A stretch of DNA of 64,000 bases, from assembly GCA_027487485.1 (NCBI GenBank), contig JAIYDN010000091.1:124001-188000 (forward strand). The letters run 5' to 3'. Both the position numbers and the translations under genes were made by a program. Positions 18,038-27,146 of the stretch are shown here, piece after piece (position 1 is the stretch's first letter; each line of letters begins with the position of its first letter). This DNA comes from Planctomycetaceae bacterium. GTDB lineage: Bacteria > Planctomycetota > Planctomycetia > Pirellulales > Pirellulaceae. The notes under the pieces are model-generated. The model searched no databases. It saw nothing but the letters and a program-made list of their open reading frames with translations, and had not been told where the DNA came from.

Positions 18038-19810
18038 ATGTCATCCAACAATAATGATCTGAATCATTTTGACTTGGGCTTACCTAGTTTTGAAGGAGCG
18101 GCGTCCTCGACACCTGTTGAAGCGACAGGCTCTGGGCCGGTCGAATCATCCCCTTCCAAACCGGCGTTGACTGCGTCTTCTGCAAGCGACAAGCCTTCTT
18201 CAAGTGCAGCTCCATCCGCAAGCGTTACGGCGACAGAAAGTGCTGCGGCAAGTGTCCCGGTCGACCCATTGCTGGTGGAAGCTCCGGAAGCAAAAGAGCC
18301 CAGCTTGCGAAAGTCTCTTTGGTCTGGCGTTCCGAGCTGGTTGATCAGCACCGCCATCCATGTGGGGGCGTTGTTGATTTTGGGTGCATGGAACATCGAG
18401 CCGATCCAGAAAGAGCTCAAGATGCTTTTGGTTGCATCGGAGTCGTCGGGTGAGAGCGAGGCGTTGGAAGAGTTTTCGATCGACGAGGCCATGGCAGCCG
18501 AATTGGTCGCCACGGAAACGGACGAATCGGTTGCAGAAGCACCCGTTGTGGATGCGAATCTAGAGGATACCAAAGTCGACATGAACTTTGCGGATGTGGT
18601 TTCGGCCAACATGCCTGCTGTTTCGATGCCTAGCGTGACGCAAAGCTTAGTACCCAAGAAAGGGATTGCATCGCAAGCCAACGCCGCCATGTTGGCTGCC
18701 ATGAATGGGCGATCGAAGGAAGTGAAACGCGACTTGTTGAGCAAGTATGGTGGATCAACGGATACGGAGAAAGCAGTATCGCAAGCCCTGAAGTGGTTGG
18801 CTTTGCATCAAGACAAAAGTACCGGTGGTTGGACTCTATCGCATTCGTTAATCTGCAACGGCCAGTGCGATCATCCAGGCAAGAAGAGATTTAGCGTCAA
18901 CGCTGCAACGGGGCTCGCCTTGATGTGTTTCTTGGGTGCGGGGCAAACGCATTTAGAGGGGGAATACAAAACGACGGTCTTTAATGGACTGAGCTTCTTG
19001 ATCAAGAACATGAAGTTCGACAAAGCAGCTGGAATCAATGCTTGGTATGTCGGCGGTGAAGTGAATGGCATCCCGATGGACGACATGTATGGTCACGGGA
19101 TCGCTTCGATCGCGTTATGCGAGGCATTTGGAATGACGCGTGACCCCGCATTGTTCGATGCGGCTCAGGCAGGAGTCACGTTTTTGACCTATGCGCAGAA
19201 TCCGTCGACCGGTGGTTGGCATTATGGTCCGAAAGGGCTCGGGGACACGTCGGTGGTTGGTTGGCAAATGATGGCCATCAAGAGTGGCGCGATGAGTGGG
19301 CTGTCGGTGGATCTGGATGTTGTTCGTCGGGCCAACGTCTTTTTGGATCAGATGTCGTGGGGGCCCAACAACGGTTTCTATCATTACAGTCATGATTCTG
19401 TCCGGCAAAAGGCTGGCTACAATCCAAGCACAACCGCTTGTGCGGTTCTTTGCAGAATGTACTCGGGGGTTTCCAAAGAGCATCCTTCCATCAAGTCTGC
19501 CATTGAACAGTTTGATAAGGATGGTCCTTCGCCATCCAACACCTACTACAACTACTATGCGACTCAGGTGATGAAGCAAGCCGGGGGGCCTGCATGGGAA
19601 AAATGGAACGTATTGATGCGAGACAAGCTGTTGGCCTCCCAGACCACTTCTGGACATGCCGCAGGAAGCTGGTACTGGGAAGATGGTCACAGTACGGAAA
19701 GTGGTGGTCGTTTTTACACGACCTGCATGGCCACGATGATGCTTGAGGTCTACTATCGCTACTTGCCTATCTATTCGGAACAGACGGAAGAAGATACGTT
19801 CAAGCTGTAA
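18038..19810 (+). CDS. Membrane-anchored prenyltransferase/squalene-cyclase-repeat protein
   Basis: 590 residues from the ATG at 18038; the frame extends to a GTG at 17990 and neither start has a clear ribosome-binding site. A Ser/Ala/Pro-rich disordered N-terminus (about 1-90) precedes one transmembrane helix (about 101-120). After a linker, an alpha/alpha-barrel domain (about 245-580) with repeated QxxxGGW and GHGIAS-like motifs matches the terpenoid cyclase/prenyltransferase fold. No DxDD cyclisation motif is visible, so enzymatic activity is uncertain. Such anchored repeat proteins are frequent in Planctomycetes. Confidence 0.8.
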   Translation: MSSNNNDLNHFDLGLPSFEGAASSTPVEATGSGPVESSPSKPALTASSASDKPSSSAAPSASVTATESAAASVPVDPLLVEAPEAKEPSLRKSLWSGVPSWLISTAIHVGALLILGAWNIEPIQKELKMLLVASESSGESEALEEFSIDEAMAAELVATETDESVAEAPVVDANLEDTKVDMNFADVVSANMPAVSMPSVTQSLVPKKGIASQANAAMLAAMNGRSKEVKRDLLSKYGGSTDTEKAVSQALKWLALHQDKSTGGWTLSHSLICNGQCDHPGKKRFSVNAATGLALMCFLGAGQTHLEGEYKTTVFNGLSFLIKNMKFDKAAGINAWYVGGEVNGIPMDDMYGHGIASIALCEAFGMTRDPALFDAAQAGVTFLTYAQNPSTGGWHYGPKGLGDTSVVGWQMMAIKSGAMSGLSVDLDVVRRANVFLDQMSWGPNNGFYHYSHDSVRQKAGYNPSTTACAVLCRMYSGVSKEHPSIKSAIEQFDKDGPSPSNTYYNYYATQVMKQAGGPAWEKWNVLMRDKLLASQTTSGHAAGSWYWEDGHSTESGGRFYTTCMATMMLEVYYRYLPIYSEQTEEDTFKL

Positions 19811-19851
19811 GTAGCGAGTTAGTAAAGTTCGTATCGCCTTTCATGCGTTTT

Positions 19852-20009
19852 CTCGTACTCGTACTCGTACTCAGCATCGCGGTACTCGTACTCGAAAGGA
19901 CGCAGAAGACCGATCCGATCTTTGATTATGAACGACTCGATATCTATCGACTTGCGATCGAGTACGAGTACCGTTTCACTGAGTACGAGTACCGTTTCAC
20001 TGAGTACGA
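19852..20009. repeat. Tandem CGTACT hexamers and 21-bp direct repeats
   Basis: Tandem copies of the hexamer CGTACT at 19852-19872 and again at 19881-19894 face the complementary GAGTACGAGTACC units. The latter occur as two exact 21-bp tandem repeats (19960-19980 and 19981-20001) plus a partial third. Left and right halves are mutually complementary and could form a large hairpin between the converging prenyltransferase-like gene and secA. Confidence 0.85.
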
Positions 20010-20040
20010 CAGCGGGCAAGTCCGGACCTGAAGCACGAAC

Positions 20041-20078
20041 AAGGAATACGGAAGAGCGAAGTGGCTTGCGTATTCCTT
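20041..20078 (-). terminator. Possible terminator downstream of secA
   Basis: A 10-bp inverted repeat (AAGGAATACG at 20041-20050, CGTATTCCTT at 20069-20078) with an 18-nt loop, about 24 bp past the secA stop. The U-tract on the minus strand is weak, so it may be a processing hairpin instead. Confidence 0.45.
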
Positions 20079-20101
20079 TGTATTTCGAATGCAAGCTTTG
20101 T

Positions 20102-23100
20102 TTAGATTTGCTTTCGCATGCAGCAATTCTTGTATTTCTTGCCTGATCCGCAAGGGCAGGCATCGTTTCGTCCGGCTCGTTCTGTACGATTGCGAATGGG
20201 TTCGACCTTGGCGGGTTCCGTGCTCACTTGTTCAGCAGCAGCTAGGTCCGCTTCTTTTTCTGCCATCAGTTCGCTCGTTACATCGAACGACTCGTGGGTA
20301 GCGCTCGTTTCGATCCAGGAGTCCGCTACGATATCGCTGTCCATGGCTTCCATGCGGAAGATGACATCGGTCATGCGTTCGCCGATGGACATCCACATCT
20401 GCTCGAACAATCGCATTCCTTCACGTTTGTATTCTACTTTAGGGTCCATTTGACCCATGCTGCGGAAGTTCACGCTGCTTCGAACATGGTCCATAGCAAG
20501 CAGGTGGTCTTTCCATGCCGAATCCAGTTGGGTCAGCAAGACAGTCCGTTCCATCCGGCGAATTTCCGGATAGTAGCGATCATCGATCTGCTGCATGAAT
20601 TTGTTCTTGAGCTGATCTTTCGTAAGCTTTTTGATGTCGATCGCATCGCCGTTCCACTTCAGTTTATCCCGCATCCATTGGGCGACGGAATCGACGGTGT
20701 CCTTGCCATCCGCCAAAGTCTCGGACAGCGTGCGCGTGCTGCGACCGAAGAGGGCATCCACTTTGGCGCCCGCTTCTTCGCGCAATTTGCTTGCGCGATC
20801 GACGCTCTTGCGGCTGATCAGCACCATTGTCTCGGCTGATTTTTCGGTGGATTCTTGGAGCTGTTCCATCACGTTGGGTTCTTCGAATCGATTCGAAGCC
20901 CATTCCGCCAGTGCTGCCCCATCGATCATGTAGGTCTGTGGTCCAGTTTGTTGCTGGAACTTGTTGAAGGCCACCATGACGGGAAATTGTGATTCGCGTT
21001 CGATGTAGGTAGCTTCCGCCTTTGCAAGTAGTCGGGACTTCAGTTGATCCGGTTCCACACCGCGCAGGTCTTCTAAAGCGATATCGATGCCGAATTTGTT
21101 TCGCATCCAGCCGACTAGCATTTTGAGTCCGAATTCATCGCTCAGGAATGCAGCCCCTTCCGACAGGTCGATCGCTTCGATGCTTTTTTGAGCGACCCCA
21201 ATTAGTTCTTCGTCAATCCGGTCGCGATCGATCTTTTTCAGCATGCTGACCGTGTAGTTCGACCCAAATCGCGTGTTGACCCATTTGGCCATCGCATCCC
21301 AGTTCCATTCGGAGCTTTCCTCTTCGGCGGGCAAGTTTTCGTCGATGGCATCCAGGATTTGTGTTTCAGCGGTCCGTTCGGTTTGGTCTTTCGCGAAGGC
21401 AACTGCAGTGTTGGCTTCTACACCACGGAAATCTTTGGCTTCCAGTTGCACGCCCAATCTTGAGCCCGCCCATTTGGCGTACGACTCGGGGCCGTACAGT
21501 GGGTCACAAAATTGTTCGACGTTGCTTTCGATTTGTTGTTTGAGCTGTTGCATTACCAAGTCGCGGCAGCTGGTGCCTTCTAAAATTTGCTGGCGATAGC
21601 CATAAACTTTTTTGCGTTGGTAATCCATGACTTCGTCGTATTCGAGCAGGCTCTTTCGCTGTTCGAAGTTCCGTTCTTCCACTTTCTTTTGAGCGCCCGA
21701 AATACGTTTCGAGACGTAGGGGCTTTCGATGGCATCCCCTTCGCCCATTCCCATTCGCTTCATCCACTCGCGGACCCAATCGCCGGCGAAGATTCTCATT
21801 AGGTCATCTTCGAGCGACAGGTAGAATCGACTGGAGCCTGGGTCCCCTTGTCGTCCGCAACGGCCGCGAAGCTGAAGGTCGATTCGGCGGGATTCGTGGC
21901 GTTCGGTAGCGATGACATAAAGGCCGCCGATATCTCGAACCCGTTCCCCCTCTTCCTTCATTTTCTCGCGTTGATCGATTTCAGCGATCAGCGTTTCCCA
22001 TTCTTCTTTCGGGACTTCCAAGCGAGTGGGGTATTTGTCTTGGAGCTGAGCCCAGGCCATGGTTTCTGGGTTGCCACCCAAGATGATGTCGGTTCCCCGG
22101 CCTGCCATGTTCGTTGCGATGGTAACGGCTTTGGTACGACCGGCTTGAGCGATAATTTCCGCTTCGCGCTTGTGTTGTTTTGCGTTCAGGACTTCGTGTT
22201 TGACCCCGCGCATGTCCAACAGGTTCGATAGACGTTCGCTCTTTTCGATGGAGACGGTGCCGACCAAAATGGGGCGTCCTGATCGTTCGATCGATTCCAC
22301 GTCCGAGCTTGGAATGGTTTCGATTTCTTTTGAGTCGGATTTCTTGAGCTGCACCGATGAATCATCTTGCGAGACGATGGTTCCGATGACGAAACCTTTT
22401 TTCGAGTCCTTGAAGTAGATGGTGTCAAACTTGTGAACGCGTTCGATTTCATCCGCGACAGCAGCGTATTTGTCTTTCTCGGACAAGTAGATCGAGTCCG
22501 AGAATTCGATTCGCTTGAGGCCACGATTCGAAGGGATTGCGGTAACGCCCAGGTTGTAGATCTTGCTGAATTCGGTTGCCTCGGTCATGGCGGTTCCCGT
22601 CATTCCGGAGATCTTCTTGTAGAGCTTGAAGAAATTCTGCAGCGTGATGGTCGCCAGGGTTTGAGTTTCTTCCTTGATGCGAACATTTTCTTTCGCTTCG
22701 ACAGACTGGTGAAGTCCATCGCTCCATTGGCGACCTTCCATGAGGCGGCCAGTGAATTCATCGACGATAATGATTTCGCCGTCTTTGACAACGTAATTCA
22801 CGTCGCGTTTGTACAGTTGGTGTGCTTTCAGTGCGTTGTCTAGCAAATGGGGCCATTCCATGTTGCCGACCGTATAAAAGCTTTCGACCCCTGCGAGCTT
22901 TTCCGCTTCTCGGATACCGGCATCGGTCAGGTTGACCGTATGGTCTTTTTCGTTGACGACAAAATGTTCTTCTCGTTTTAGAGCTCGAGCGACCCGGTCA
23001 GCATCTTGGTATTTGCCGAGGTCACGTGAGGCGGGGCCCGAAATGATCAAAGGAGTTCGGGCTTCGTCGATCAAGATGTTGTCCACTTCATCGATTACCG

Positions 23101-23803
23101 CGTAATGCAGTGGTCCTTGAACTTGTTGCATTCGTTTGGCGAATCGATCATCCCCGCGAGCTGCCATGCGCATGTTATCGCGCAAGTAATCGAAGCCAAG
23201 TTCATTGTTGGTAGCGTAAGTGATGTCGCATGAGTAAGCGTGCTGGCGTTCATCGTTGTCCATCCCGCTTTGGATGTTCCCAACGGTCATTCCGAGGCCC
23301 ATATACAGTGGTGCCATCCATTCCATATCGCGTCGTGCCAAGTAGTCGTTCACGGTAACGACGTGAACGCCTTTGCCTTCGAGCGCATTGAGATAGGTCG
23401 GTAGGGTTGCAACCAGCGTCTTGCCTTCGCCCGTGATCATTTCTGCGATGTTGCCACCATGCAAGACCATCCCGCCGATCAGTTGAACATCGTAGTGACG
23501 CATGCGCATGAATCGGCGGCCAGCTTCGCGACAAGTGGCAAAGGCTTCGACCAAGATGTCATCCAGAGTTTCGCCATCGCTGAGTCGCTTTTTGAACTTC
23601 TCCGTTTGTTCACGGAGTTCCGCGTCGCTGAGCGACATCATTCTCGGTTCGAGTTCACCGGCTTGTCTTGCGTATTCGGTGTATCGCTTGATCTGACGCG
23701 AGTTGGCAGACCCGAAAAACGTTGTCAGTCCGCGATCGATACCACCTAAAACACCATTGATTGTGTTGGTAGTGCCTTCCCAAATTTTTTCCAGCAGATC
23801 CAT
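20102..23803 (-). CDS. secA: Preprotein translocase ATPase SecA, extended
   Basis: 1233 residues, against about 900 in E. coli. Standard parts: Walker A in MITGEGKT (about 122-129), DEVD Walker B (238-241), the helicase motif MAGRGTDIILGG (about 566-577) and the C-terminal zinc/SecB-binding CPCGSGKKYKNCC (1216-1228). Two expansions stand out. One is about 55 residues at ~455-510, between the two nucleotide-binding lobes. The other is a large helical insertion (~770-1070) with five degenerate units built on a W..(S/N/D)(R/K)(F/L) core at W778, W841, W899, W968 and W1043, some followed by DLRGVEPDQL-like segments. It drives proteins through SecYEG. No sec operon partners are adjacent. Confidence 0.97.
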   Translation of the reverse strand: MDLLEKIWEGTTNTINGVLGGIDRGLTTFFGSANSRQIKRYTEYARQAGELEPRMMSLSDAELREQTEKFKKRLSDGETLDDILVEAFATCREAGRRFMRMRHYDVQLIGGMVLHGGNIAEMITGEGKTLVATLPTYLNALEGKGVHVVTVNDYLARRDMEWMAPLYMGLGMTVGNIQSGMDNDERQHAYSCDITYATNNELGFDYLRDNMRMAARGDDRFAKRMQQVQGPLHYAVIDEVDNILIDEARTPLIISGPASRDLGKYQDADRVARALKREEHFVVNEKDHTVNLTDAGIREAEKLAGVESFYTVGNMEWPHLLDNALKAHQLYKRDVNYVVKDGEIIIVDEFTGRLMEGRQWSDGLHQSVEAKENVRIKEETQTLATITLQNFFKLYKKISGMTGTAMTEATEFSKIYNLGVTAIPSNRGLKRIEFSDSIYLSEKDKYAAVADEIERVHKFDTIYFKDSKKGFVIGTIVSQDDSSVQLKKSDSKEIETIPSSDVESIERSGRPILVGTVSIEKSERLSNLLDMRGVKHEVLNAKQHKREAEIIAQAGRTKAVTIATNMAGRGTDIILGGNPETMAWAQLQDKYPTRLEVPKEEWETLIAEIDQREKMKEEGERVRDIGGLYVIATERHESRRIDLQLRGRCGRQGDPGSSRFYLSLEDDLMRIFAGDWVREWMKRMGMGEGDAIESPYVSKRISGAQKKVEERNFEQRKSLLEYDEVMDYQRKKVYGYRQQILEGTSCRDLVMQQLKQQIESNVEQFCDPLYGPESYAKWAGSRLGVQLEAKDFRGVEANTAVAFAKDQTERTAETQILDAIDENLPAEEESSEWNWDAMAKWVNTRFGSNYTVSMLKKIDRDRIDEELIGVAQKSIEAIDLSEGAAFLSDEFGLKMLVGWMRNKFGIDIALEDLRGVEPDQLKSRLLAKAEATYIERESQFPVMVAFNKFQQQTGPQTYMIDGAALAEWASNRFEEPNVMEQLQESTEKSAETMVLISRKSVDRASKLREEAGAKVDALFGRSTRTLSETLADGKDTVDSVAQWMRDKLKWNGDAIDIKKLTKDQLKNKFMQQIDDRYYPEIRRMERTVLLTQLDSAWKDHLLAMDHVRSSVNFRSMGQMDPKVEYKREGMRLFEQMWMSIGERMTDVIFRMEAMDSDIVADSWIETSATHESFDVTSELMAEKEADLAAAEQVSTEPAKVEPIRNRTERAGRNDACPCGSGKKYKNCCMRKQI

Positions 23804-24238
23804 TTTATTACTTCGTGCGAAAGTGACTTGTCCCGTTGTTCCGCCCAGGAGTTCAATCGAACCGTGGTCGCGGTGGCTCGTGCATTGTCAAAACCTTGAT
23901 TTGCGGGTGTTTACAAAAACAACCACGTGTCAATGTGGCGACTAGATCAAGCCGGCTATTCTACGCATTTTCTGCAAATGGTCGCCGGGGAGGGTAGAGA
24001 TTCCGGCGGATCGCGTCAATTGAATCAGGGGAACGCCTTTCGGCGAATCAGAGCAAAGGCTTTTTACAATTTGGGCGGTGTGAAGGGAGGGCTGGCAGGT
24101 TCCCTTAGAAATTCACGCAGGGAATGAGGTTTTTTCCGCGAAAAAAGGGATAGATTTTGGTCTCGTTGATACGAAAAATGAAGTGATCGATCTGATTTGC
24201 CCCGTCCATCCCCCGTCCCAACCGCGACCGAGTTTTTC
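23804..24238. other. Intergenic region between secA and the nusG-like gene
   Basis: 435 bp between divergent genes. A TTGACA occurs on the minus strand near 23890 without a convincing -10. TTTTTTCCGCGAAAAAA at about 24130-24147 is a small dyad. I see no gene or RNA here. Confidence 0.5.
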
Positions 24239-24808
24239 ATGCCATTACTGAAACCTGAGCAGGACATTTGGCCGCTGAATCTTCTCGATCTGCCGGAAGA
24301 CGGTTCCTCGGCCCCGTCCGAGACGGCTCCTTGGTGGGCTCTTTACACCTTGGCACGCTATGAAAAAAAGTTGATGCGGCAATTGATGGAGATTCAGATT
24401 CCCTTTTTCGGACCGACGATCGCTAGGCGATACAAATCCCCGCAGGGGCGAATCCGGACCTCGGTCGAGCCACTTTTCCCGAATTACGTCTTTATCCAGG
24501 GGGATGAGATGGCCAGGTACAACGCGGTATGTACCGGCAGCGTCAGTCGCTACATGCCGGTTAGCGATCCGGTTCAGCTGGTTGAAGATTTGCGTCAGAT
24601 TCGGCAGCTTATCCTGACCGATGCACCGTTGGCGCCCGAACTGAGATTGGAGCCAGGTCAGAAAATACGTGTGAAGTCTGGCATATTCAAGGGGTTTGAA
24701 GGAACCATCATTCGTCGCGAGAACGAAATTCGCCTATTGATTTCGGTGCGTTATATGGGGCGTGGGGCCAGCGTGGCCTTGGACGATTGCCAGCTAGAAG
24801 CACTTTAA
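24239..24808 (+). CDS. NusG-family transcription elongation factor, specialised paralogue
   Basis: 189 residues from the ATG at 24239. The NGN domain covers about 30-125 (APWWALYTLARYEKKLMRQL...VEPLFPNYVFIQGD). The KOW domain covers about 138-189 and includes LEPGQKIRVKSGIFKGFEGTII. The sequence is closer to RfaH/LoaP-like paralogues than to housekeeping NusG: it has the PLFPNYVF motif and is not beside secE/rplK. Such factors bind paused RNA polymerase and act on selected long operons. No polysaccharide operon follows here, so it probably acts elsewhere. Confidence 0.85.
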   Translation: MPLLKPEQDIWPLNLLDLPEDGSSAPSETAPWWALYTLARYEKKLMRQLMEIQIPFFGPTIARRYKSPQGRIRTSVEPLFPNYVFIQGDEMARYNAVCTGSVSRYMPVSDPVQLVEDLRQIRQLILTDAPLAPELRLEPGQKIRVKSGIFKGFEGTIIRRENEIRLLISVRYMGRGASVALDDCQLEAL

Positions 24809-24921
24809 CGATCTTGCTTCGAAAAACCGCAGCTTTCGTCCTCTAGGCAAAGTGGATTTGCAGCCTTAGAACATGGCGTCGAAAATCGCCATTGGATACC
24901 TCCATTCTAAGGAAGCCCACC

Positions 24922-25803
24922 ATGACCACGTCGAAAGCTCGCATTGTTCGGCTCGCTATGGTCCAAATGACCTGCTCCGGAAATCAATCGGAGAACACCG
25001 CCAAGGCGATGGATCGCGTGCGTCAAGCCGCGTCTCAGGGGGCCAACATCGTTTGTCTGCAAGAATTGTTTAACGCCCCCTACCCTTGCCAAAGCGAAGA
25101 GCACGCTCGATTTGAATGGGCCGAATCCATTCCAGGCCCAACTAGCCAAGCCATGAGCCAAGTCGCAAGTGAATTGGGGGTCGTGGTCACCGGTTCCATT
25201 TTCGAGCGTCGCGCCCATGGGCTTTATCACAACACCGCGGTCGTGTTCGACACCGATGGTTCGCAAGTTGGTTTTTATCGCAAGATGCATATCCCAGATG
25301 ATCCTCTTTACTACGAGAAGTTTTACTTCACGCCAGGGGATACAGGCTTCACAGTTGCAAAGACGAAGTTTGGGGTTTTGGGTGTAGGAGTCTGTTGGGA
25401 TCAATGGTATCCCGAGGCGGCTCGTTTGTTTTCGCTCAAGGGAGCAGAGATTCTGTTGTATCCCACCGCGATCGGGTGGAGCGTTCCCGACAAACCGGTT
25501 TATGGCCGAAGCCAACATGAATCCTGGGAGACCATGATGCGGTCGCACGCGATTGCCAACGGGGTGTTCGTTGGGGCAGCCAATCGAGTTGGCGTGGAGG
25601 ATTCGATCGAGTTTTGGGGGGCATCCTTCGCGTTTGATCCCGCTGGAAATCTTTTGCATCGAGCCAGCCATTCCGCGGAAGAAATGGTGATCGTGGACTG
25701 CGATCTCAACAAAATTAATACTCAGAGAACCTATTGGCCATTCTTGCGAGACCGACGCATCGACGCATACGGCGATCTTACGAAACGATTTATTGACGAA
25801 TGA
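24922..25803 (+). CDS. aguB: N-carbamoylputrescine amidase
   Basis: 293 residues from the ATG at 24922, with AAGGAAG 7 bp upstream. A carbon-nitrogen hydrolase with the nitrilase triad: E48 (CLQELF), K121 (YRKMHIPDD) and C158 (GVCWDQWYPEAAR). The GVCWDQWYPE context and full-length similarity fit AguB, which converts N-carbamoylputrescine to putrescine, CO2 and ammonia in the cytoplasm. Its stop overlaps the aguA start in an ATGA, so the two steps of agmatine breakdown are coupled. Confidence 0.93.
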   Translation: MTTSKARIVRLAMVQMTCSGNQSENTAKAMDRVRQAASQGANIVCLQELFNAPYPCQSEEHARFEWAESIPGPTSQAMSQVASELGVVVTGSIFERRAHGLYHNTAVVFDTDGSQVGFYRKMHIPDDPLYYEKFYFTPGDTGFTVAKTKFGVLGVGVCWDQWYPEAARLFSLKGAEILLYPTAIGWSVPDKPVYGRSQHESWETMMRSHAIANGVFVGAANRVGVEDSIEFWGASFAFDPAGNLLHRASHSAEEMVIVDCDLNKINTQRTYWPFLRDRRIDAYGDLTKRFIDE

Positions 25804-26927
25804 CATCTCAAAACGACAGCCATCCTGAAACCGAGTCCAAGCAGCTGGGTACCTGCCAAGAGAGCTCTTCGAGTGCCGCCGGGTATCGTTGGGTAGCGGA
25901 ATGGGAGAAGCATGAAGCGACTTGGATCTCCTGGCCGCATAATCACAAAACCTGGATTGGGAAGTTCGAAAGCATACCGCCGGTCACGGAGCGAATGGTT
26001 CGAATCCTGGCAGAGGTCGAGCACGTCCACGTTTTGGGTGGGAACCCGGAAGCTCAGGCGCAATGCGAAAAGGCGCTCGACGGGGTTCCAAACGTGACGG
26101 TCCATGATATTCCTACCAATGATACGTGGATTCGCGATTTTGGACCGACATTCTTGCTTTCGAAGGATGGAAGCAAGTTGGGAGCGACGCGATGGCGGTT
26201 CAATGCTTGGGGAAACAAGTACCCGCACGAAAAGGATACGCTTGCATCCGAATTGATCTGCAACCGATTGAACCATCGAGGGAAATTGCGAACCGACGAT
26301 GAACCTTGCATGCAGTCGTTTGCGAGCGCGCTGACGGGGGAAGGTGGAGGCATGGAGACCGACGGCCAAGGGACCATGATGACTACCAGCAGCTGTCTTT
26401 TGTCATCGACAAGAAATTTCCATTGGTCGCGTGAATTGATCGAAGCCGAGCTGAAGCGGATGCTCGATCTTTCCAAAGTCCTTTGGGTGGATGGAGGGGC
26501 TCTGGCGGGTGATGACACCGATAGCCATATCGATCAACTTGTGCGTTTCGTTCGTCCTGGTTTGGTGCTGGCTGCCGTGTCTTACTCCAGCGACGATTCC
26601 AACGCCGAGAAGCTGGAGCTGCAGCGGCAGCGACTCACGGAAATGTCCGATGCGCAAGGACGAATGTTGGACATCGTTCCGTTGATGACGCCGCCCCCTC
26701 GATTGATCCAGGGGAAGCGAGTTCCCGAGAGCTATTGCAACTTTTTTATTGCCAATGAGATCGTCCTGATGCCAACCTTTGGTTTCCGAGAAACGGATGA
26801 GAATGCGGCAGGGATATTGCAGGATCTGATGCCCGACCGCCGAGTGGTTTGCTTAGATGCCTCGGACTTTATATGGGGGTTGGGTGCATTCCACTGTGCG
26901 ACTCAGCAGCAGCCGGCCGTCCATTAG
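25800..26927 (+). CDS. aguA: Agmatine deiminase
   Basis: 375 residues. Peptidylarginine deiminase-like fold with the family signatures WPHNHKTW, NDTWIRDFGPTF, GGGMETDGQGT and H-x-D in DSHIDQLVRF, and the catalytic Cys366 in GAFHCATQQ. It hydrolyses agmatine to N-carbamoylputrescine, the substrate of the enzyme encoded immediately upstream. The first ~28 residues are a non-conserved polar extension. The overlapping start puts it in a two-gene aguBA operon for putrescine synthesis, terminated by the hairpin at about 27062-27119. Confidence 0.95.
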   Translation: MTSQNDSHPETESKQLGTCQESSSSAAGYRWVAEWEKHEATWISWPHNHKTWIGKFESIPPVTERMVRILAEVEHVHVLGGNPEAQAQCEKALDGVPNVTVHDIPTNDTWIRDFGPTFLLSKDGSKLGATRWRFNAWGNKYPHEKDTLASELICNRLNHRGKLRTDDEPCMQSFASALTGEGGGMETDGQGTMMTTSSCLLSSTRNFHWSRELIEAELKRMLDLSKVLWVDGGALAGDDTDSHIDQLVRFVRPGLVLAAVSYSSDDSNAEKLELQRQRLTEMSDAQGRMLDIVPLMTPPPRLIQGKRVPESYCNFFIANEIVLMPTFGFRETDENAAGILQDLMPDRRVVCLDASDFIWGLGAFHCATQQQPAVH

Positions 26928-27001
26928 TGGCTTCGAGGTTTAACTGCCTTGAGGTGAAACGAATTAGACGCGCCCGACAAAAGTCGCTTTTCGTTTCTTT
27001 A

Positions 27002-27119
27002 AACCTGAGGCGTTAGCCGATCACTACAATGAGCCTGAGGCGCTAGCCGATTAAGTAATAAACCTGAGACGCTAGCCGATTTTTACAATACGAAAAAATC
27101 GGCTAGCACCTCAGGCTCA
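27002..27119. repeat. GCTAGCCG repeat cluster forming a bidirectional terminator
   Basis: Three direct copies of CCTGAGGCGCTAGCCGAT or a close variant begin at 27004, 27033 and 27063. One inverted copy lies at about 27099-27119. The third and the inverted copy pair into a long stem, with T5 and A6 tracts inside the stem next to the loop, between the converging aguA and sigma factor genes. The core matches the palindromes at 9.2 and 60.3 kb, so a dispersed repeat family seems to have been used as a terminator. Confidence 0.85.
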
Positions 27120-27146
27120 CTTTTGTTGAAGCTTGCGCAAATTCGT

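Noticed and set aside
19852-20009. Possible CRISPR array
   Set aside because: The repeats are directly abutting hexamers and two 21-bp units with no spacers, and no cas genes are present.
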